From assembly GCA_022649305.1 (NCBI GenBank), contig JALCNW010000020.1:1-61280 (forward strand): DNA of 61,280 nt. The letters are read 5' to 3'. How positions within the stretch are numbered: the first letter of the stretch is position 1; every line of letters begins with the position of its first letter. The position numbers and the translations under genes were made by a program. The notes beneath the pieces were generated by a model that was given only the letters and a program-made list of their open reading frames with translations, did no database searches and was not told where the DNA came from. The stretch is from Enterobacter sp. Its GTDB lineage: Bacteria; Pseudomonadota; Gammaproteobacteria; Enterobacterales; Enterobacteriaceae. Positions 1 to 8,101 of the stretch are shown here, in pieces.

Positions 1-1
1 A

Positions 2-2290
2 CTGCTGACCGGTGAAAACTGGTTCAACCTGCCGAAAGAGCGTCTGTGGGTTACCGTTTACGAAACCGATGATGAAGCTTACGAAATCTGGGAAAAAGAA
101 GTAGGTATCCCGCGTGAGCGTATTATCCGCATCGGCGATAACAAAGGCGCTGCATATGCGTCTGATAACTTCTGGCAGATGGGTGACACCGGTCCTTGCG
201 GTCCTTGTACCGAGATCTTCTACGATCATGGCGACCATATCTGGGGTGGACCTCCGGGTACTGCAGAAGAAGACGGCGATCGTTACATTGAGATCTGGAA
301 CATCGTCTTCATGCAGTTTAACCGTCAGATTGACGGCACCATGGAACCGTTGCCTAAACCGTCCGTGGATACCGGTATGGGTCTGGAGCGTATCGCCGCT
401 GTTCTGCAGCACGTGAACTCCAACTATGATATCGACTTGTTCAGCACGCTGATTAAGTCCGTTGCTGAAGTTACCGGTGCAACCGATCTGAGCAACAAAT
501 CACTGCGCGTTATCGCAGACCACATTCGTTCTTGTGCCTTCCTGATTGCTGATGGTGTCACGCCGTCGAATGAAAACCGTGGCTATGTGCTGCGTCGTAT
601 CATTCGCCGTGCCGTTCGTCATGGCAACATGTTGGGCGCGAAAGACACCTTCTTCTACAAGCTGGTGGGGCCACTGGTTGGCGTCATGGGTGATGCGGGC
701 GAAGAGCTGAAACGTCAGCAGGCGCAGGTTGAGCAGGTTCTGAAAACCGAAGAAGAGCAGTTTGCACGTACTCTGGAGCGCGGTCTGGCGCTGTTGGACG
801 ACGAACTCTCTAAGCTGACCGGCGATACGCTCGACGGCGAAACCGCTTTCCGTCTGTACGATACCTACGGCTTCCCGGTTGACCTGACGGCAGACGTTTG
901 CCGCGAGCGTGACATCAAAGTAGATGAAGCGGGCTTTGAAGCTGCCATGGAAGAACAGCGTCGTCGTGCGCGTGAGTCCAGCGGCTTTGGTGCTGACTAC
1001 AATGCGATGATTCGCGTCGATAGTGCATCTGAATTCAAAGGTTACGACAGCCTGGAACTGAACGCGAAAGTGACGGCACTGTTTGTTGACGGTAAAGCCG
1101 TAGACAGCATTAGTGCAGGTCAGGACGCGGTTGTCGTTCTCGACAAAACGCCGTTCTACGCGGAATCCGGTGGTCAGGTTGGCGATAAAGGCGAGCTGAA
1201 AGGTAACGGCTTTAGCTTCGTCGTCAACGATACCCAAAAATACGGTCAGGCTATCGGTCACAACGGCAAGCTGGCATCCGGCGCGCTGAAAGTGGGCGAG
1301 GGCGTTCAGGCTATCGTTGACGAAGCACGTCGTGCGCGTATTCGTCTGAACCACTCTGCAACGCACCTGATGCACGCCGCTCTGCGCGATGTACTGGGAA
1401 CGCATGTTGCGCAGAAAGGTTCTTTGGTTAACGACAAAATCCTGCGTTTCGACTTCTCTCACTTCGAAGCAATGAAACCGTCTGAAATCCGTGCGGTAGA
1501 AGATATGGTTAACGCGCAGATCCGTCGTAACTTGCCTATCGAAACCAACATCATGGATCTTGAGGCGGCACGAGCCAAAGGCGCAATGGCGCTGTTTGGC
1601 GAGAAATATGACGAACGTGTTCGTGTGCTGAGCATGGGCGATTTCTCTACCGAGCTGTGCGGCGGGACTCATGCGTCCCGTACCGGTGATATTGGTCTGT
1701 TCCGCATTGTTTCTGAATCCGGAACGGCGGCAGGGGTGCGTCGTATCGAAGCCGTAACGGGTGAAGGTGCGATTGCCAGCCTGCATGCTGAAAGCGATCA
1801 ACTGCATGATATTGCTCAGCTGTTGAAGGGCGACAGCCACAATCTGGGCGAGAAAGTCCGTAGTGCGCTGGAGCGTAGTCGTCAGTTGGAAAAAGAACTG
1901 CAGCAGCTTAAAGAGCAGGCGGCGGTTCAGGAGAGTGCAAATCTCTCCAGTAAAGCAGTTGATATCAAAGGTGTTAAACTGCTGGTCAGCGAACTGGCAG
2001 GTGTTGAGCCTAAGATGCTTCGTACCATGGTCGATGATCTGAAGAACCAGCTTGGTTCGACAGTTATCGTGCTGGCGACAGCGTTCGAAGGTAAGGTTTC
2101 TCTGATTGCGGGCGTCTCTAAGGATGTGACTGACCGCGTTAAAGCAGGGGAACTGATTGGTATGGTCGCTCAGCAGGTCGGCGGCAAAGGTGGCGGTCGT
2201 CCGGACATGGCGCAAGCCGGTGGTACGGATGTAGCGGCGCTTCCAGCAGCATTAGCCAGCGTTGAAAGCTGGGTAAGCACTAAACTGTAA
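2..2290 (+). CDS. alaS: alanine--tRNA ligase, 5'-truncated by window edge
   Basis: Alanyl-tRNA synthetase charges tRNA-Ala and removes mischarged Ser and Gly. The frame is open from base 2, so about 762 codons are present; the E. coli enzyme has 876, so roughly 114 N-terminal residues lie outside the window. Visible parts in order are the end of the aminoacylation core ([11 protein letters not shown]), the tRNA-recognition helices, the editing domain with the zinc ligands of HSATHLMH and CGGTH, and the C-terminal C-Ala domain with a glycine-rich run ([18 protein letters not shown]). It precedes csrA as in E. coli. A 571-codon antisense frame inside it is a codon-bias shadow. Identification is certain; only the start is missing. 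Confidence 0.98.
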   Translation: MLTGENWFNLPKERLWVTVYETDDEAYEIWEKEVGIPRERIIRIGDNKGAAYASDNFWQMGDTGPCGPCTEIFYDHGDHIWGGPPGTAEEDGDRYIEIWNIVFMQFNRQIDGTMEPLPKPSVDTGMGLERIAAVLQHVNSNYDIDLFSTLIKSVAEVTGATDLSNKSLRVIADHIRSCAFLIADGVTPSNENRGYVLRRIIRRAVRHGNMLGAKDTFFYKLVGPLVGVMGDAGEELKRQQAQVEQVLKTEEEQFARTLERGLALLDDELSKLTGDTLDGETAFRLYDTYGFPVDLTADVCRERDIKVDEAGFEAAMEEQRRRARESSGFGADYNAMIRVDSASEFKGYDSLELNAKVTALFVDGKAVDSISAGQDAVVVLDKTPFYAESGGQVGDKGELKGNGFSFVVNDTQKYGQAIGHNGKLASGALKVGEGVQAIVDEARRARIRLNHSATHLMHAALRDVLGTHVAQKGSLVNDKILRFDFSHFEAMKPSEIRAVEDMVNAQIRRNLPIETNIMDLEAARAKGAMALFGEKYDERVRVLSMGDFSTELCGGTHASRTGDIGLFRIVSESGTAAGVRRIEAVTGEGAIASLHAESDQLHDIAQLLKGDSHNLGEKVRSALERSRQLEKELQQLKEQAAVQESANLSSKAVDIKGVKLLVSELAGVEPKMLRTMVDDLKNQLGSTVIVLATAFEGKVSLIAGVSKDVTDRVKAGELIGMVAQQVGGKGGGRPDMAQAGGTDVAALPAALASVESWVSTKL

Positions 2291-2310
2291 TAATTACAAA
2301 GCGTAAACAG

Positions 2311-2336
2311 ACGCCATGACATCATCGTTATGGCGT
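2311..2336 (+). terminator. hairpin downstream of alaS
   Basis: ACGCCAT and ATGGCGT form a 7-bp stem 20 bases after the alaS stop. No U-run follows, so it may be a processing or partial termination structure. The alaS-csrA gap also has to hold the csrA promoters. Confidence 0.4.
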
Positions 2337-2530
2337 TCTGGTACTACGCTATCGATAACGATAAAGTCAGGTTGAGTTTGTGTATATCGGCTAAACTTAC
2401 GTTTAACAGAATGTGATGCCGTGACTGCTTACACATTACGTGTTTGTCATCGCTTACTTTTTGGCGTTATATGATGGATAATGCCGGGATACAAGAGACC
2501 CGACTCTTTTAATCTTTCAAGGAGCAAAGA

Positions 2531-2716
2531 ATGCTGATTCTGACTCGTCGAGTTGGTGAGACCCTCATGATTGGGGATGAGGTCACCGTGACAGTTTTAG
2601 GGGTGAAGGGCAACCAGGTACGTATTGGTGTTAATGCTCCTAAAGAAGTCTCTGTCCATCGTGAAGAGATCTACCAGCGTATCCAGGCTGAAAAATCCCA
2701 GCAGTCCAGTTACTGA
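2531..2716 (+). CDS. csrA: carbon storage regulator CsrA
   Basis: CsrA is a small dimeric RNA-binding protein that binds GGA motifs in mRNA leaders. It controls glycogen metabolism, motility, biofilm and stress genes and is titrated by CsrB/CsrC RNAs. The 61-residue product appears identical to E. coli CsrA as I remember it, including the N-terminal RNA-binding strand (LILTRRVGE) and the conserved [10 protein letters not shown] segment with the key arginine. An AGGAGC ribosome site lies 6 bases before the ATG. That GGA is itself a likely CsrA target, consistent with the known autoregulation. It lies between alaS and the serV tRNA cluster, the standard enterobacterial arrangement. Confidence 0.98.
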
Positions 2717-2723
2717 TATTATC

Positions 2724-2747
2724 GCGTCTCGCCTCCCGGCGAGACGC
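2724..2747 (+). terminator. csrA terminator hairpin
   Basis: A perfect 10-bp GC-rich stem (GCGTCTCGCC / GGCGAGACGC) with a 4-base loop starts 7 bases after the csrA stop. No clear U-tract follows. The rest of the gap up to the tRNA promoter (2748-2965) holds no convincing gene. Confidence 0.6.
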
Positions 2748-2965
2748 AACCCTCCCGCTATTCTTCCTGCTAAAAGTTACCGTTCGATTTCAATTGCTCC
2801 CTTTTTAACCTTCATCAGAATCTTATCTCAAGCAAAATCCACCTTCGCTCCGGTAGAACGTTGTCTTTACGCCTGCAAAATCCGTTTATAAAACACCCTC
2901 TTTGTGGGTTTTACATGCGAATTGCCTGTGATTTGTGCAAACGATAAATGTCTGAGGAAAAAGGT

Positions 2966-2993
2966 TTGACTTATAAGTCCCAGAAAGTAATAT
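2966..2993 (+). promoter_or_regulatory. promoter of the serV-tRNA-Arg operon
   Basis: TTGACT (2966-2971) and TAATAT (2988-2993) are separated by 16 bases. They are followed by a GC-rich discriminator (GCGCC), the usual mark of stringently controlled stable-RNA promoters. The first mature tRNA begins about 60 bases downstream. Confidence 0.7.
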
Positions 2994-3058
2994 ATGCGCC
3001 ACGCAGCGACGAGAAGCTCTTAACGAGTTACTCGAAGCACTCGCAAGAGGCGTTGTGT

Positions 3059-3151
3059 GGTGAGGTGGCCGAGAGGCTGAAGGCGCTCCCCTGCTAAGGG
3101 AGTATGCGGTCAAAAGCTGCATCCGGGGTTCGAATCCCCGCCTCACCGCCA
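3059..3151 (+). tRNA. serV: tRNA-Ser (GCT)
   Basis: A 93-base class II tRNA with a GGTGAGG/CCTCACC acceptor stem, a long variable arm, anticodon GCT at 3093-3095, an intact TTCGAAT T-loop and an encoded CCA end. Its position after csrA and before the tRNA-Arg copies matches serV of E. coli. Confidence 0.97.
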
Positions 3152-3155
3152 TTTT

Positions 3156-3232
3156 GCATCCGTAGCTCAGCTGGATAGAGTACTCGGCTACGAACCGAGC
3201 GGTCGGAGGTTCGAATCCTCCCGGATGCACCA
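3156..3232 (+). tRNA. tRNA-Arg (ACG), copy 1
   Basis: A 77-base tRNA with anticodon ACG (3190-3192, read as ICG after deamination) and an encoded CCA. It starts only 4 bases after tRNA-Ser, so the two are processed from one transcript. The body is identical to copies 2-5. Confidence 0.97.
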
Positions 3233-3243
3233 TCTTCTTTGAG

Positions 3244-3262
3244 ATAACAGTGGCATTGTTAT
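3244..3262 (+). terminator. decayed terminator-like hairpin after tRNA-Arg copy 1
   Basis: ATAACA / TGTTAT form a weak stem followed by TTCACGGTTTGCGAAATTAGC. The region resembles the sequence after the last tRNA-Arg copy (3835 onward), which suggests a duplicated array end whose terminator has decayed. Confidence 0.4.
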
Positions 3263-3349
3263 TTCACGGTTTGCGAAATTAGCCCGCACACCAGAGAGGA
3301 TAACGTTGCTTTAGCAACGGCCAGTAGGGTGAGGCGCAGCCGAGTCATT

Positions 3350-3364
3350 CTCCCGGATGCACCA
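3350..3364 (+). pseudogene. 3'-end fragment of tRNA-Arg
   Basis: The 15 bases CTCCCGGATGCACCA match the 3' end of the neighbouring tRNA-Arg genes, but no anticodon arm precedes them. A hairpin (CGTTGCtttaGCAACG, 3304-3319) lies upstream. This is either a remnant of a deleted array copy or an old attachment-site duplication. Confidence 0.7.
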
Positions 3365-3428
3365 TCTATTACTTCATATTGCTTTAGAAGTGATATGAGT
3401 ATCCAGCAGTACAGTAGTAAATCCTGAT

Positions 3429-3505
3429 GCATCCGTAGCTCAGCTGGATAGAGTACTCGGCTACGAACCGAGCGGTCGGAGGTTCGAATCCTCCCGGATG
3501 CACCA
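3429..3505 (+). tRNA. tRNA-Arg (ACG), copy 2
   Basis: A 77-base copy identical to copy 1, with an encoded CCA. It is the first of four copies placed at exact 106-base intervals. E. coli has four such genes (argV, argY, argZ, argQ) here; this window has five. Confidence 0.97.
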
Positions 3506-3534
3506 TTTACTATTTCTGAAAGCAATACCCTGAT

Positions 3535-3611
3535 GCATCCGTAGCTCAGCTGGATAGAGTACTCGGCTACGAACCGAGCGGTCGGAGGTTCGAATCCTCC
3601 CGGATGCACCT
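3535..3611 (+). tRNA. tRNA-Arg (ACG), copy 3, CCA mutated to CCT
   Basis: The body is identical to the other copies, but the final base of the encoded CCA (3611) is T. The flanking spacer is otherwise nearly the same as in copy 2, so this looks like one substitution. The transcript would need 3' trimming and CCA repair by the cca nucleotidyltransferase to be charged. Confidence 0.93.
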
Positions 3612-3640
3612 TTTACTATTTCTGAAAGCTATACCCTGAT

Positions 3641-3717
3641 GCATCCGTAGCTCAGCTGGATAGAGTACTCGGCTACGAACCGAGCGGTCGGAGGTTCGAA
3701 TCCTCCCGGATGCACCA
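3641..3717 (+). tRNA. tRNA-Arg (ACG), copy 4
   Basis: A 77-base copy with an intact CCA, 106 bases after copy 3. The intervening spacer is almost identical to those between the other tandem copies. Confidence 0.97.
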
Positions 3718-3746
3718 TCTACAATTTCTAAAAGCATTACCCTGAT

Positions 3747-3823
3747 GCATCCGTAGCTCAGCTGGATAGAGTACTCGGCTACGAACCGAGCGGTCGGAGG
3801 TTCGAATCCTCCCGGATGCACCA
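3747..3823 (+). tRNA. tRNA-Arg (ACG), copy 5
   Basis: The last copy of the array, with an intact CCA, 106 bases after copy 4. It is followed within 12 bases by the operon terminator. Confidence 0.97.
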
Positions 3824-3834
3824 TATTCTCCAGG

Positions 3835-3858
3835 ATAACAGCAATACTGTTATTTTAT
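3835..3858 (+). terminator. terminator of the tRNA operon
   Basis: ATAACAG-CAATA-CTGTTAT gives a 7-bp stem and 5-base loop followed by TTTATT, a rho-independent terminator after the last tRNA-Arg. Confidence 0.75.
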
Positions 3859-4010
3859 TGTCTGCGAGTTAATCGCAAGCACCATCTCTCCTTGTTATCC
3901 CCTCTACGTTTTTTTCTTCAGCATCCCCAATCTCAACCCAAGCAGAATCAGCGACAAAAATCCCTGTTTACGTTAAAGTAATGCTTTGTTAATTCTTTGA
4001 CGAGAGCGCG

Positions 4011-4577
4011 ATGTACGCACAGTATGACGGTCTGATCTTCGATATGGACGGCACTATCCTCGATACCGAACCCACACATCGTAAAGCCTGGGATGATGTT
4101 CTTAGCCGTTACGGTATGCGTTTCGATTTACAGGCCATGGTGGCGCTCAATGGTTCTCCTACCTGGCGTATCGCCCAGGCAGTGATCGAGCTCAATAATG
4201 CCGATCTTGACCCACATCACTTAGCCCGTGAAAAAACCGACGCCGTTAAAGCGATGCTCTTAGATACCGTCCGTCCGCTCCCACTGATCGAAGTTGTCAA
4301 AGAGTGGCATGGTCGCCGTCCTATGTCTGTCGGCACCGGTAGCGAAAGCGCGGTGGCGGAGGCGTTGCTCAACCATCTTGGCCTGCGTCACTATTTCTCT
4401 GCGGTTGTTGCCGCCGATCATGTCAAAAATCATAAGCCAGCACCGGATACCTTTCTGCTGTGCGCTGAATTGATGGGCGTTCCGGCGAATAAATGCGTGG
4501 TGTTTGAGGATGCGGACTTTGGTATTCAGGCTGCGCGTGACGCTGGAATGGATGCGGTGGATGTTCGCTTACTGTGA
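4011..4577 (+). CDS. yqaB: fructose-1-phosphate phosphatase-type HAD hydrolase
   Basis: This is a HAD-superfamily phosphatase. E. coli YqaB dephosphorylates fructose-1-phosphate and 6-phosphogluconate in the cytoplasm. The 188 residues match the E. coli length. Motif I is DMDGTILD with the nucleophile at about residue 11 and the general acid at 13. Motif II is SVGTGS, motif III is the lysine in NHKPAPD, and motif IV is FEDADFG near the C-terminus. An alpha-helical beta-PGM-like cap lies between motifs I and II. The ATG follows a GAGAGCG site. The stop overlaps the GTG start of yqaA, so the two genes are translationally coupled. Confidence 0.95.
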   Translation: MYAQYDGLIFDMDGTILDTEPTHRKAWDDVLSRYGMRFDLQAMVALNGSPTWRIAQAVIELNNADLDPHHLAREKTDAVKAMLLDTVRPLPLIEVVKEWHGRRPMSVGTGSESAVAEALLNHLGLRHYFSAVVAADHVKNHKPAPDTFLLCAELMGVPANKCVVFEDADFGIQAARDAGMDAVDVRLL

Positions 4578-5002
4578 GTGACCTGCTGTCGCTCGCGTCG
4601 TTGTTTGCCAGCAGTTTTCTCAGCGCCACGCTTTTACCGGGTAACTCCGAGGTGGTGCTGGTAGCGATGCTGCTGTCTGGCGTCAGTCAGCCCTGGCTAT
4701 TGGTATTAATAGCAACAATGGGTAATAGCATTGGAGGCCTGACTAACGTTATTCTTGGTCGTTTCTTTCCGCTACGTGAAAAATCACGCTGGCAGGAAAA
4801 GGCAGCAGGCTGGCTGAAACGCTATGGTGCTGCCACGCTTTTACTAAGCTGGATGCCTGTAATAGGCGATTTGCTGTGTCTGCTGGCGGGATGGATGCGC
4901 ATCTCCTGGGGGCCGGTGCTCTTTTTTTTATGCCTTGGCAAGGCGTTGCGCTATGTCCTCGTGGCACTGGCAACCCTGGAAGGCATGACGTGGTGGCACT
5001 AA
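4574..5002 (+). CDS. yqaA: YqaA family inner membrane protein (DedA/SNARE-associated type)
   Basis: A 142-residue hydrophobic protein of the YqaA branch of the SNARE-associated/DedA/VTT superfamily, whose larger members act as lipid scramblases or flippases. The function of YqaA itself is not established. Visible features are the N-terminal membrane segment (LFASSFLSATLLPGNSEVVL), the GNSIGGLTN turn with NVILGRF, and the C-terminal helices around SWMPVIGDLLCLLAGWMR. The start is GTG at 4574, inside the yqaB stop (GTGA overlap). Length and order agree with E. coli yqaB-yqaA-gshA. Confidence 0.93.
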   Translation: MSDLLSLASLFASSFLSATLLPGNSEVVLVAMLLSGVSQPWLLVLIATMGNSIGGLTNVILGRFFPLREKSRWQEKAAGWLKRYGAATLLLSWMPVIGDLLCLLAGWMRISWGPVLFFLCLGKALRYVLVALATLEGMTWWH

Positions 5003-5085
5003 TTGGTGGAATGAATAAGCGACCTTCAATCGTCAACCATTACAATTATGCTGAATAACTCTTATTTGACAGGCGGGAGGTCAAT

Positions 5086-6630
5086 TTGATCCCGGACGTA
5101 TCACAGGCGCTAGCCTGGCTGGAAAAGCACCCTCAGGCTCTGAAGGGTATTCAGCGTGGTCTTGAGCGCGAAACGCTGCGCGTTAACGAAGATGGTAGCC
5201 TGGCGACAACCGGCCATCCAGAGGCGTTAGGCTCGGCGTTGACACATAAATGGATCACGACCGATTTCGCAGAAGCATTACTGGAGTTCATCACTCCGGT
5301 GGATGGCGATATTAACCATATGCTCACGCTAATGCGCGATGTCCACCGCTTTACCGCCCGCCAGTTGGGTGATGAGCGCATGTGGCCGCTCAGCATGCCT
5401 TGCTATATCGAGCAAGGGCAGGATATTGAGCTGGCACAGTACGGCACGTCGAACATTGGTCGGCTAAAAACGCTGTATCGTGAAGGCTTAAAAAACCGCT
5501 ATGGCGCGTTGATGCAGACCATCTCCGGTGTCCATTACAACTTCTCTTTGCCCATGGCGTTCTGGCAGGCGAAGTGCGGTGAGACAGATAAAGAAGCGAT
5601 CTCTGCGGGCTACTTCCGCCTGATTCGCAACTACTACCGCTTTGGCTGGGTGATTCCGTATCTCTTCGGCGCTTCTCCTGCGATTTGTTCCTCGTTCCTG
5701 CAGGGCAAGCCAACCACGTTACCCTTTGAGAAAACCGACTGCGGCATGTATTACCTGCCGTACGCGACCTCTCTGCGCCTGAGTGACCTGGGTTATACCA
5801 ATAAGTCGCAAAGCAATCTCGGTATTACGTTTAACGAATTGCACGAGTATGTGGCAGGATTAAAGCGAGCGATCAAAACGCCGTCTGAAGACTACGAAAA
5901 AATCGGTCTCGAAAAAGACGGCAAGCGCCTGCAAATCAACAGCAACGTTCTGCAAATTGAAAACGAACTGTATGCGCCGATTCGTCCAAAACGTGTCACC
6001 CGCAGCGGCGAAGCACCGTCGGATGCGCTGGAACGCGGCGGCATTGAGTATATCGAAGTGCGTTCGCTGGATATCAACCCGTTCTCGCCTATTGGCGTCG
6101 ACGAGCAGCAGATACGTTTCCTCGACCTGTTTATGGTCTGGTGCGTACTGGCGGATGCGCCAGAGATGAGCGCTGACGAGTTACTTTGCACCCGTACTAA
6201 CTGGAACCGCGTGATCCTCGAAGGGCGCAAGCCTGGCCTGACGTTGGGCATCGGCTGCGAAACGGCGCAATTCCCGCTGGCAAAAGTGGGCAAAGATCTG
6301 TTCCGCGACCTCAAACGCGTAGCTCAAACGATGGACAGCCTCTACGGCGGCGAGGAATATCAAAAAGTCTGCGACCAACTGGTCGAAAGCTTTGATAACC
6401 CGGAACTGACATTCTCAGCGCGTATTCTGCGTTCTATGATTGATCAGGGTATTGGTGGAACAGGCCGTTCGCTTGCCGCACAGTATCGTGAAATGTTGCA
6501 GCAGGAGCCACTGGAAGTCTTAAGCGAAGAGGATTTCATTGCCGAGCGTGAAGCATCTGTTGCGCGCCAGCGTGAAGTCGAAGCTGCAGATACCGAGTCG
6601 TTCGACGCCTTTCTGGCGAAACACGACTGA
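5086..6630 (+). CDS. gshA: glutamate--cysteine ligase
   Basis: GshA catalyses the ATP-dependent joining of L-glutamate and L-cysteine, the first and rate-limiting step of glutathione synthesis, in the cytoplasm. The 514-residue product aligns with E. coli GshA (518) over its whole length. A four-residue shortening falls near [16 protein letters not shown]. The start is the rare TTG at 5086, as in E. coli, preceded by the strong site GGGAGGT. The weak start codon is thought to limit GshA output. Conserved blocks include [13 protein letters not shown] at the N-terminus and [16 protein letters not shown]. The sRNA gene micA lies on the opposite strand just downstream. Confidence 0.97.
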   Translation: MIPDVSQALAWLEKHPQALKGIQRGLERETLRVNEDGSLATTGHPEALGSALTHKWITTDFAEALLEFITPVDGDINHMLTLMRDVHRFTARQLGDERMWPLSMPCYIEQGQDIELAQYGTSNIGRLKTLYREGLKNRYGALMQTISGVHYNFSLPMAFWQAKCGETDKEAISAGYFRLIRNYYRFGWVIPYLFGASPAICSSFLQGKPTTLPFEKTDCGMYYLPYATSLRLSDLGYTNKSQSNLGITFNELHEYVAGLKRAIKTPSEDYEKIGLEKDGKRLQINSNVLQIENELYAPIRPKRVTRSGEAPSDALERGGIEYIEVRSLDINPFSPIGVDEQQIRFLDLFMVWCVLADAPEMSADELLCTRTNWNRVILEGRKPGLTLGIGCETAQFPLAKVGKDLFRDLKRVAQTMDSLYGGEEYQKVCDQLVESFDNPELTFSARILRSMIDQGIGGTGRSLAAQYREMLQQEPLEVLSEEDFIAEREASVARQREVEAADTESFDAFLAKHD

Positions 6631-6638
6631 CAGAAAAG

Positions 6639-6710
6639 AAAAAGGCCACAGTAATGTGGCCAAAATAACATCTCTGAATCAGGGATGATGATAACAAATG
6701 CGCGTCTTTC
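6639..6710 (-). ncRNA. micA: sRNA MicA
   Basis: Read on the minus strand, 6710 to 6639 begins GAAAGACGCGCATTTGTTAT, followed by the internal hairpin with CCCTGA/TCAGAGATG. It ends in a GGCCAC...GTGGCC stem with a run of five T. This matches E. coli MicA (about 72 nt) in the same place between gshA and luxS. MicA is an Hfq-dependent sRNA that represses ompA and other envelope mRNAs on envelope stress. The terminator loop (ATTACT) differs from the E. coli loop while the stem is kept. Confidence 0.93.
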
Positions 6711-6716
6711 ATATAG

Positions 6717-6743
6717 TCAGACGCGGCTTTGAACAAAGAGTTC
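6717..6743 (-). promoter_or_regulatory. sigma-E promoter of micA
   Basis: On the minus strand GAACT (6743-6739) and TCTGA (6721-6717) are 17 bases apart, and the -10 lies 6 bases before the MicA 5' end. This is the sigma-E signature known for micA. Confidence 0.8.
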
Positions 6744-6780
6744 ATTTTATTTTAAAAAAAATCACTATCGGAGGTGACGT

Positions 6781-7296
6781 ATGCCGTTATTAGATAGCTT
6801 CACTGTCGACCATACCCGTATGGAAGCACCTGCTGTACGTGTTGCGAAGACCATGCATACCCCGCACGGCGACACGATCACCGTATTCGACCTGCGTTTC
6901 TGCGTACCGAATAAAGAAGTGATGCCGGAGAAGGGCATACATACGCTGGAGCACCTGTTTGCAGGTTTCATGCGCGATCACCTTAACGGTAACGGTGTTG
7001 AGATTATTGATATCTCCCCGATGGGTTGCCGTACCGGTTTCTACATGAGCCTGATCGGTCAGCCGGACGAAACTCGCGTGGCGGATGCCTGGAAAGCGGC
7101 AATGGCCGACGTGCTGAAAGTAAAAGAGCAGAACCAAATTCCTGAGCTGAACGTTTACCAGTGCGGCACCTATGAGATGCACTCTCTGGAAGAAGCACAG
7201 GATATCGCGCGTCACATTATCGAGCGTGACGTTCGCGTAAACAGCAACGAAGAACTGGCCCTGCCGAAAGAAACGTTGAAAGAACTGCACATCTAG
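6781..7296 (+). CDS. luxS: S-ribosylhomocysteine lyase (autoinducer-2 synthase)
   Basis: LuxS splits S-ribosylhomocysteine into homocysteine and DPD, the precursor of the quorum signal AI-2, as part of the activated methyl cycle. The 171 residues equal the E. coli length. The metal ligands are His54 and His58 in HTLEH and Cys128 in YQCGTYEMH. Cys83 in MGCRTGFY is the catalytic acid/base. A perfect GGAGGT site lies 6 bases before the ATG. The upstream gap holds micA on the other strand, so luxS transcripts that start upstream can be antisense to it. Confidence 0.98.
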   Translation: MPLLDSFTVDHTRMEAPAVRVAKTMHTPHGDTITVFDLRFCVPNKEVMPEKGIHTLEHLFAGFMRDHLNGNGVEIIDISPMGCRTGFYMSLIGQPDETRVADAWKAAMADVLKVKEQNQIPELNVYQCGTYEMHSLEEAQDIARHIIERDVRVNSNEELALPKETLKELHI

Positions 7297-7304
7297 TGCG
7301 CTTC

Positions 7305-7326
7305 ACCCTCTCCTCAGGGAGAGGGT
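7305..7326 (+). repeat. GC-rich palindrome, member of dispersed family, after luxS
   Basis: ACCCTCTCC and GGGAGAGGGT form a stem directly after luxS. Related palindromes occur at 14858, 34176, 60241 and 61058. It lacks a U-tract but could act as a 3'-end stabiliser or terminator. Confidence 0.65.
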
Positions 7327-7336
7327 CGTCAATCCT

Positions 7337-8101
7337 ATGTCCACTACCTTAACGTTCTCCTTTACTCAGCGCCCTTTGGTTCCCTTTGCCCATGATTACG
7401 CTCATGGCGACAGCGAGCCCTGGCACCAGCACGACTGTGCCCAGCTGTTGCATAGTCTGAGCGGTGTCGTTCGGGTTGATACGGCTGCGGGTTGTTGGGT
7501 CGTTCCCCCTGGGCGTGGCGTCTGGCTACCGGCAGGTACACGGCATGCCATTCGTATTACTGGCAACGTCGCGGCGCGCACCCTGTTTATCGATCCGATG
7601 GCTCGCGCCGATCTGCCCGCATCATGCCAGATCGTGCAGATATCACCGCTACTGCGCGAGCTGATCGTTGCCTCACTCAATCTCCCGGAGTCATACGCCC
7701 CCGGCAGCCGCGATGAACGCGTCTACGAGCTGATCCTTGATGAAATCCGCACCATGCCGATACTGCCGTTTAATCTCCCTGAGCCGCAGAGCGAGCTGTT
7801 ACGCCAGCTGTGCGATCGTATCCGCCATGTGCCAGGAGAAAACTGGAGCAGCATACAGGCGGCTGCGCAGGTCAACATGAGCGAGCGCACCCTCAACCGC
7901 CATTTTCAGCAGCAGACGGGTTTACGTTTTGCGGAGTGGGTGAGAAGGGCGCGGTTAATGGAGGCATTGCTACGGCTGGCGCAGGGGCAGCCGGTGCTGC
8001 GCGTGGCGCTGGACCTGGGATACGGCAGCCACAGCGCGTTTACGGCGATGTTTCGCCGGGTGATGGGGATCTCACCCAGCGACTATTTCAAAGACGATTA
8101 G
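7337..8101 (+). CDS. AraC-family regulator with cupin sensor domain (NimR-like)
   Basis: A 254-residue transcription regulator. The N-terminal half is a cupin (PWHQHDCAQLLH, then PPGRGVWLPAGTRHAI), and the C-terminal ~100 residues hold two helix-turn-helix motifs ending in the AraC signature (VALDLGYGSHSAFTAMFRRVMGISPSDYF). This layout is that of the NimR/YeaM group, whose E. coli member controls a neighbouring efflux gene; the ligand here is unknown. The gene is absent from E. coli at this locus. It converges on the leuA-like gene with a 4-base stop overlap, which suggests the two were acquired as a unit and that leuA may be its target. The ribosome site is weak (GAGGG 13 bases away). Confidence 0.88.
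   Translation: MSTTLTFSFTQRPLVPFAHDYAHGDSEPWHQHDCAQLLHSLSGVVRVDTAAGCWVVPPGRGVWLPAGTRHAIRITGNVAARTLFIDPMARADLPASCQIVQISPLLRELIVASLNLPESYAPGSRDERVYELILDEIRTMPILPFNLPEPQSELLRQLCDRIRHVPGENWSSIQAAAQVNMSERTLNRHFQQQTGLRFAEWVRRARLMEALLRLAQGQPVLRVALDLGYGSHSAFTAMFRRVMGISPSDYFKDD

Noticed and set aside
500..2215. 571-codon frame on the minus strand opposite alaS
   Set aside because: It lies wholly inside alaS in the opposite sense, has no ribosome site or family similarity, and is rich in residues expected from reading alanine and glutamate codons backward. It is a codon-bias shadow.
3233..3349. Complete sixth tRNA-Arg between copies 1 and 2
   Set aside because: Only the last 15 bases match. The 5' half, D-arm and anticodon arm are missing, so it is a fragment and not a gene.
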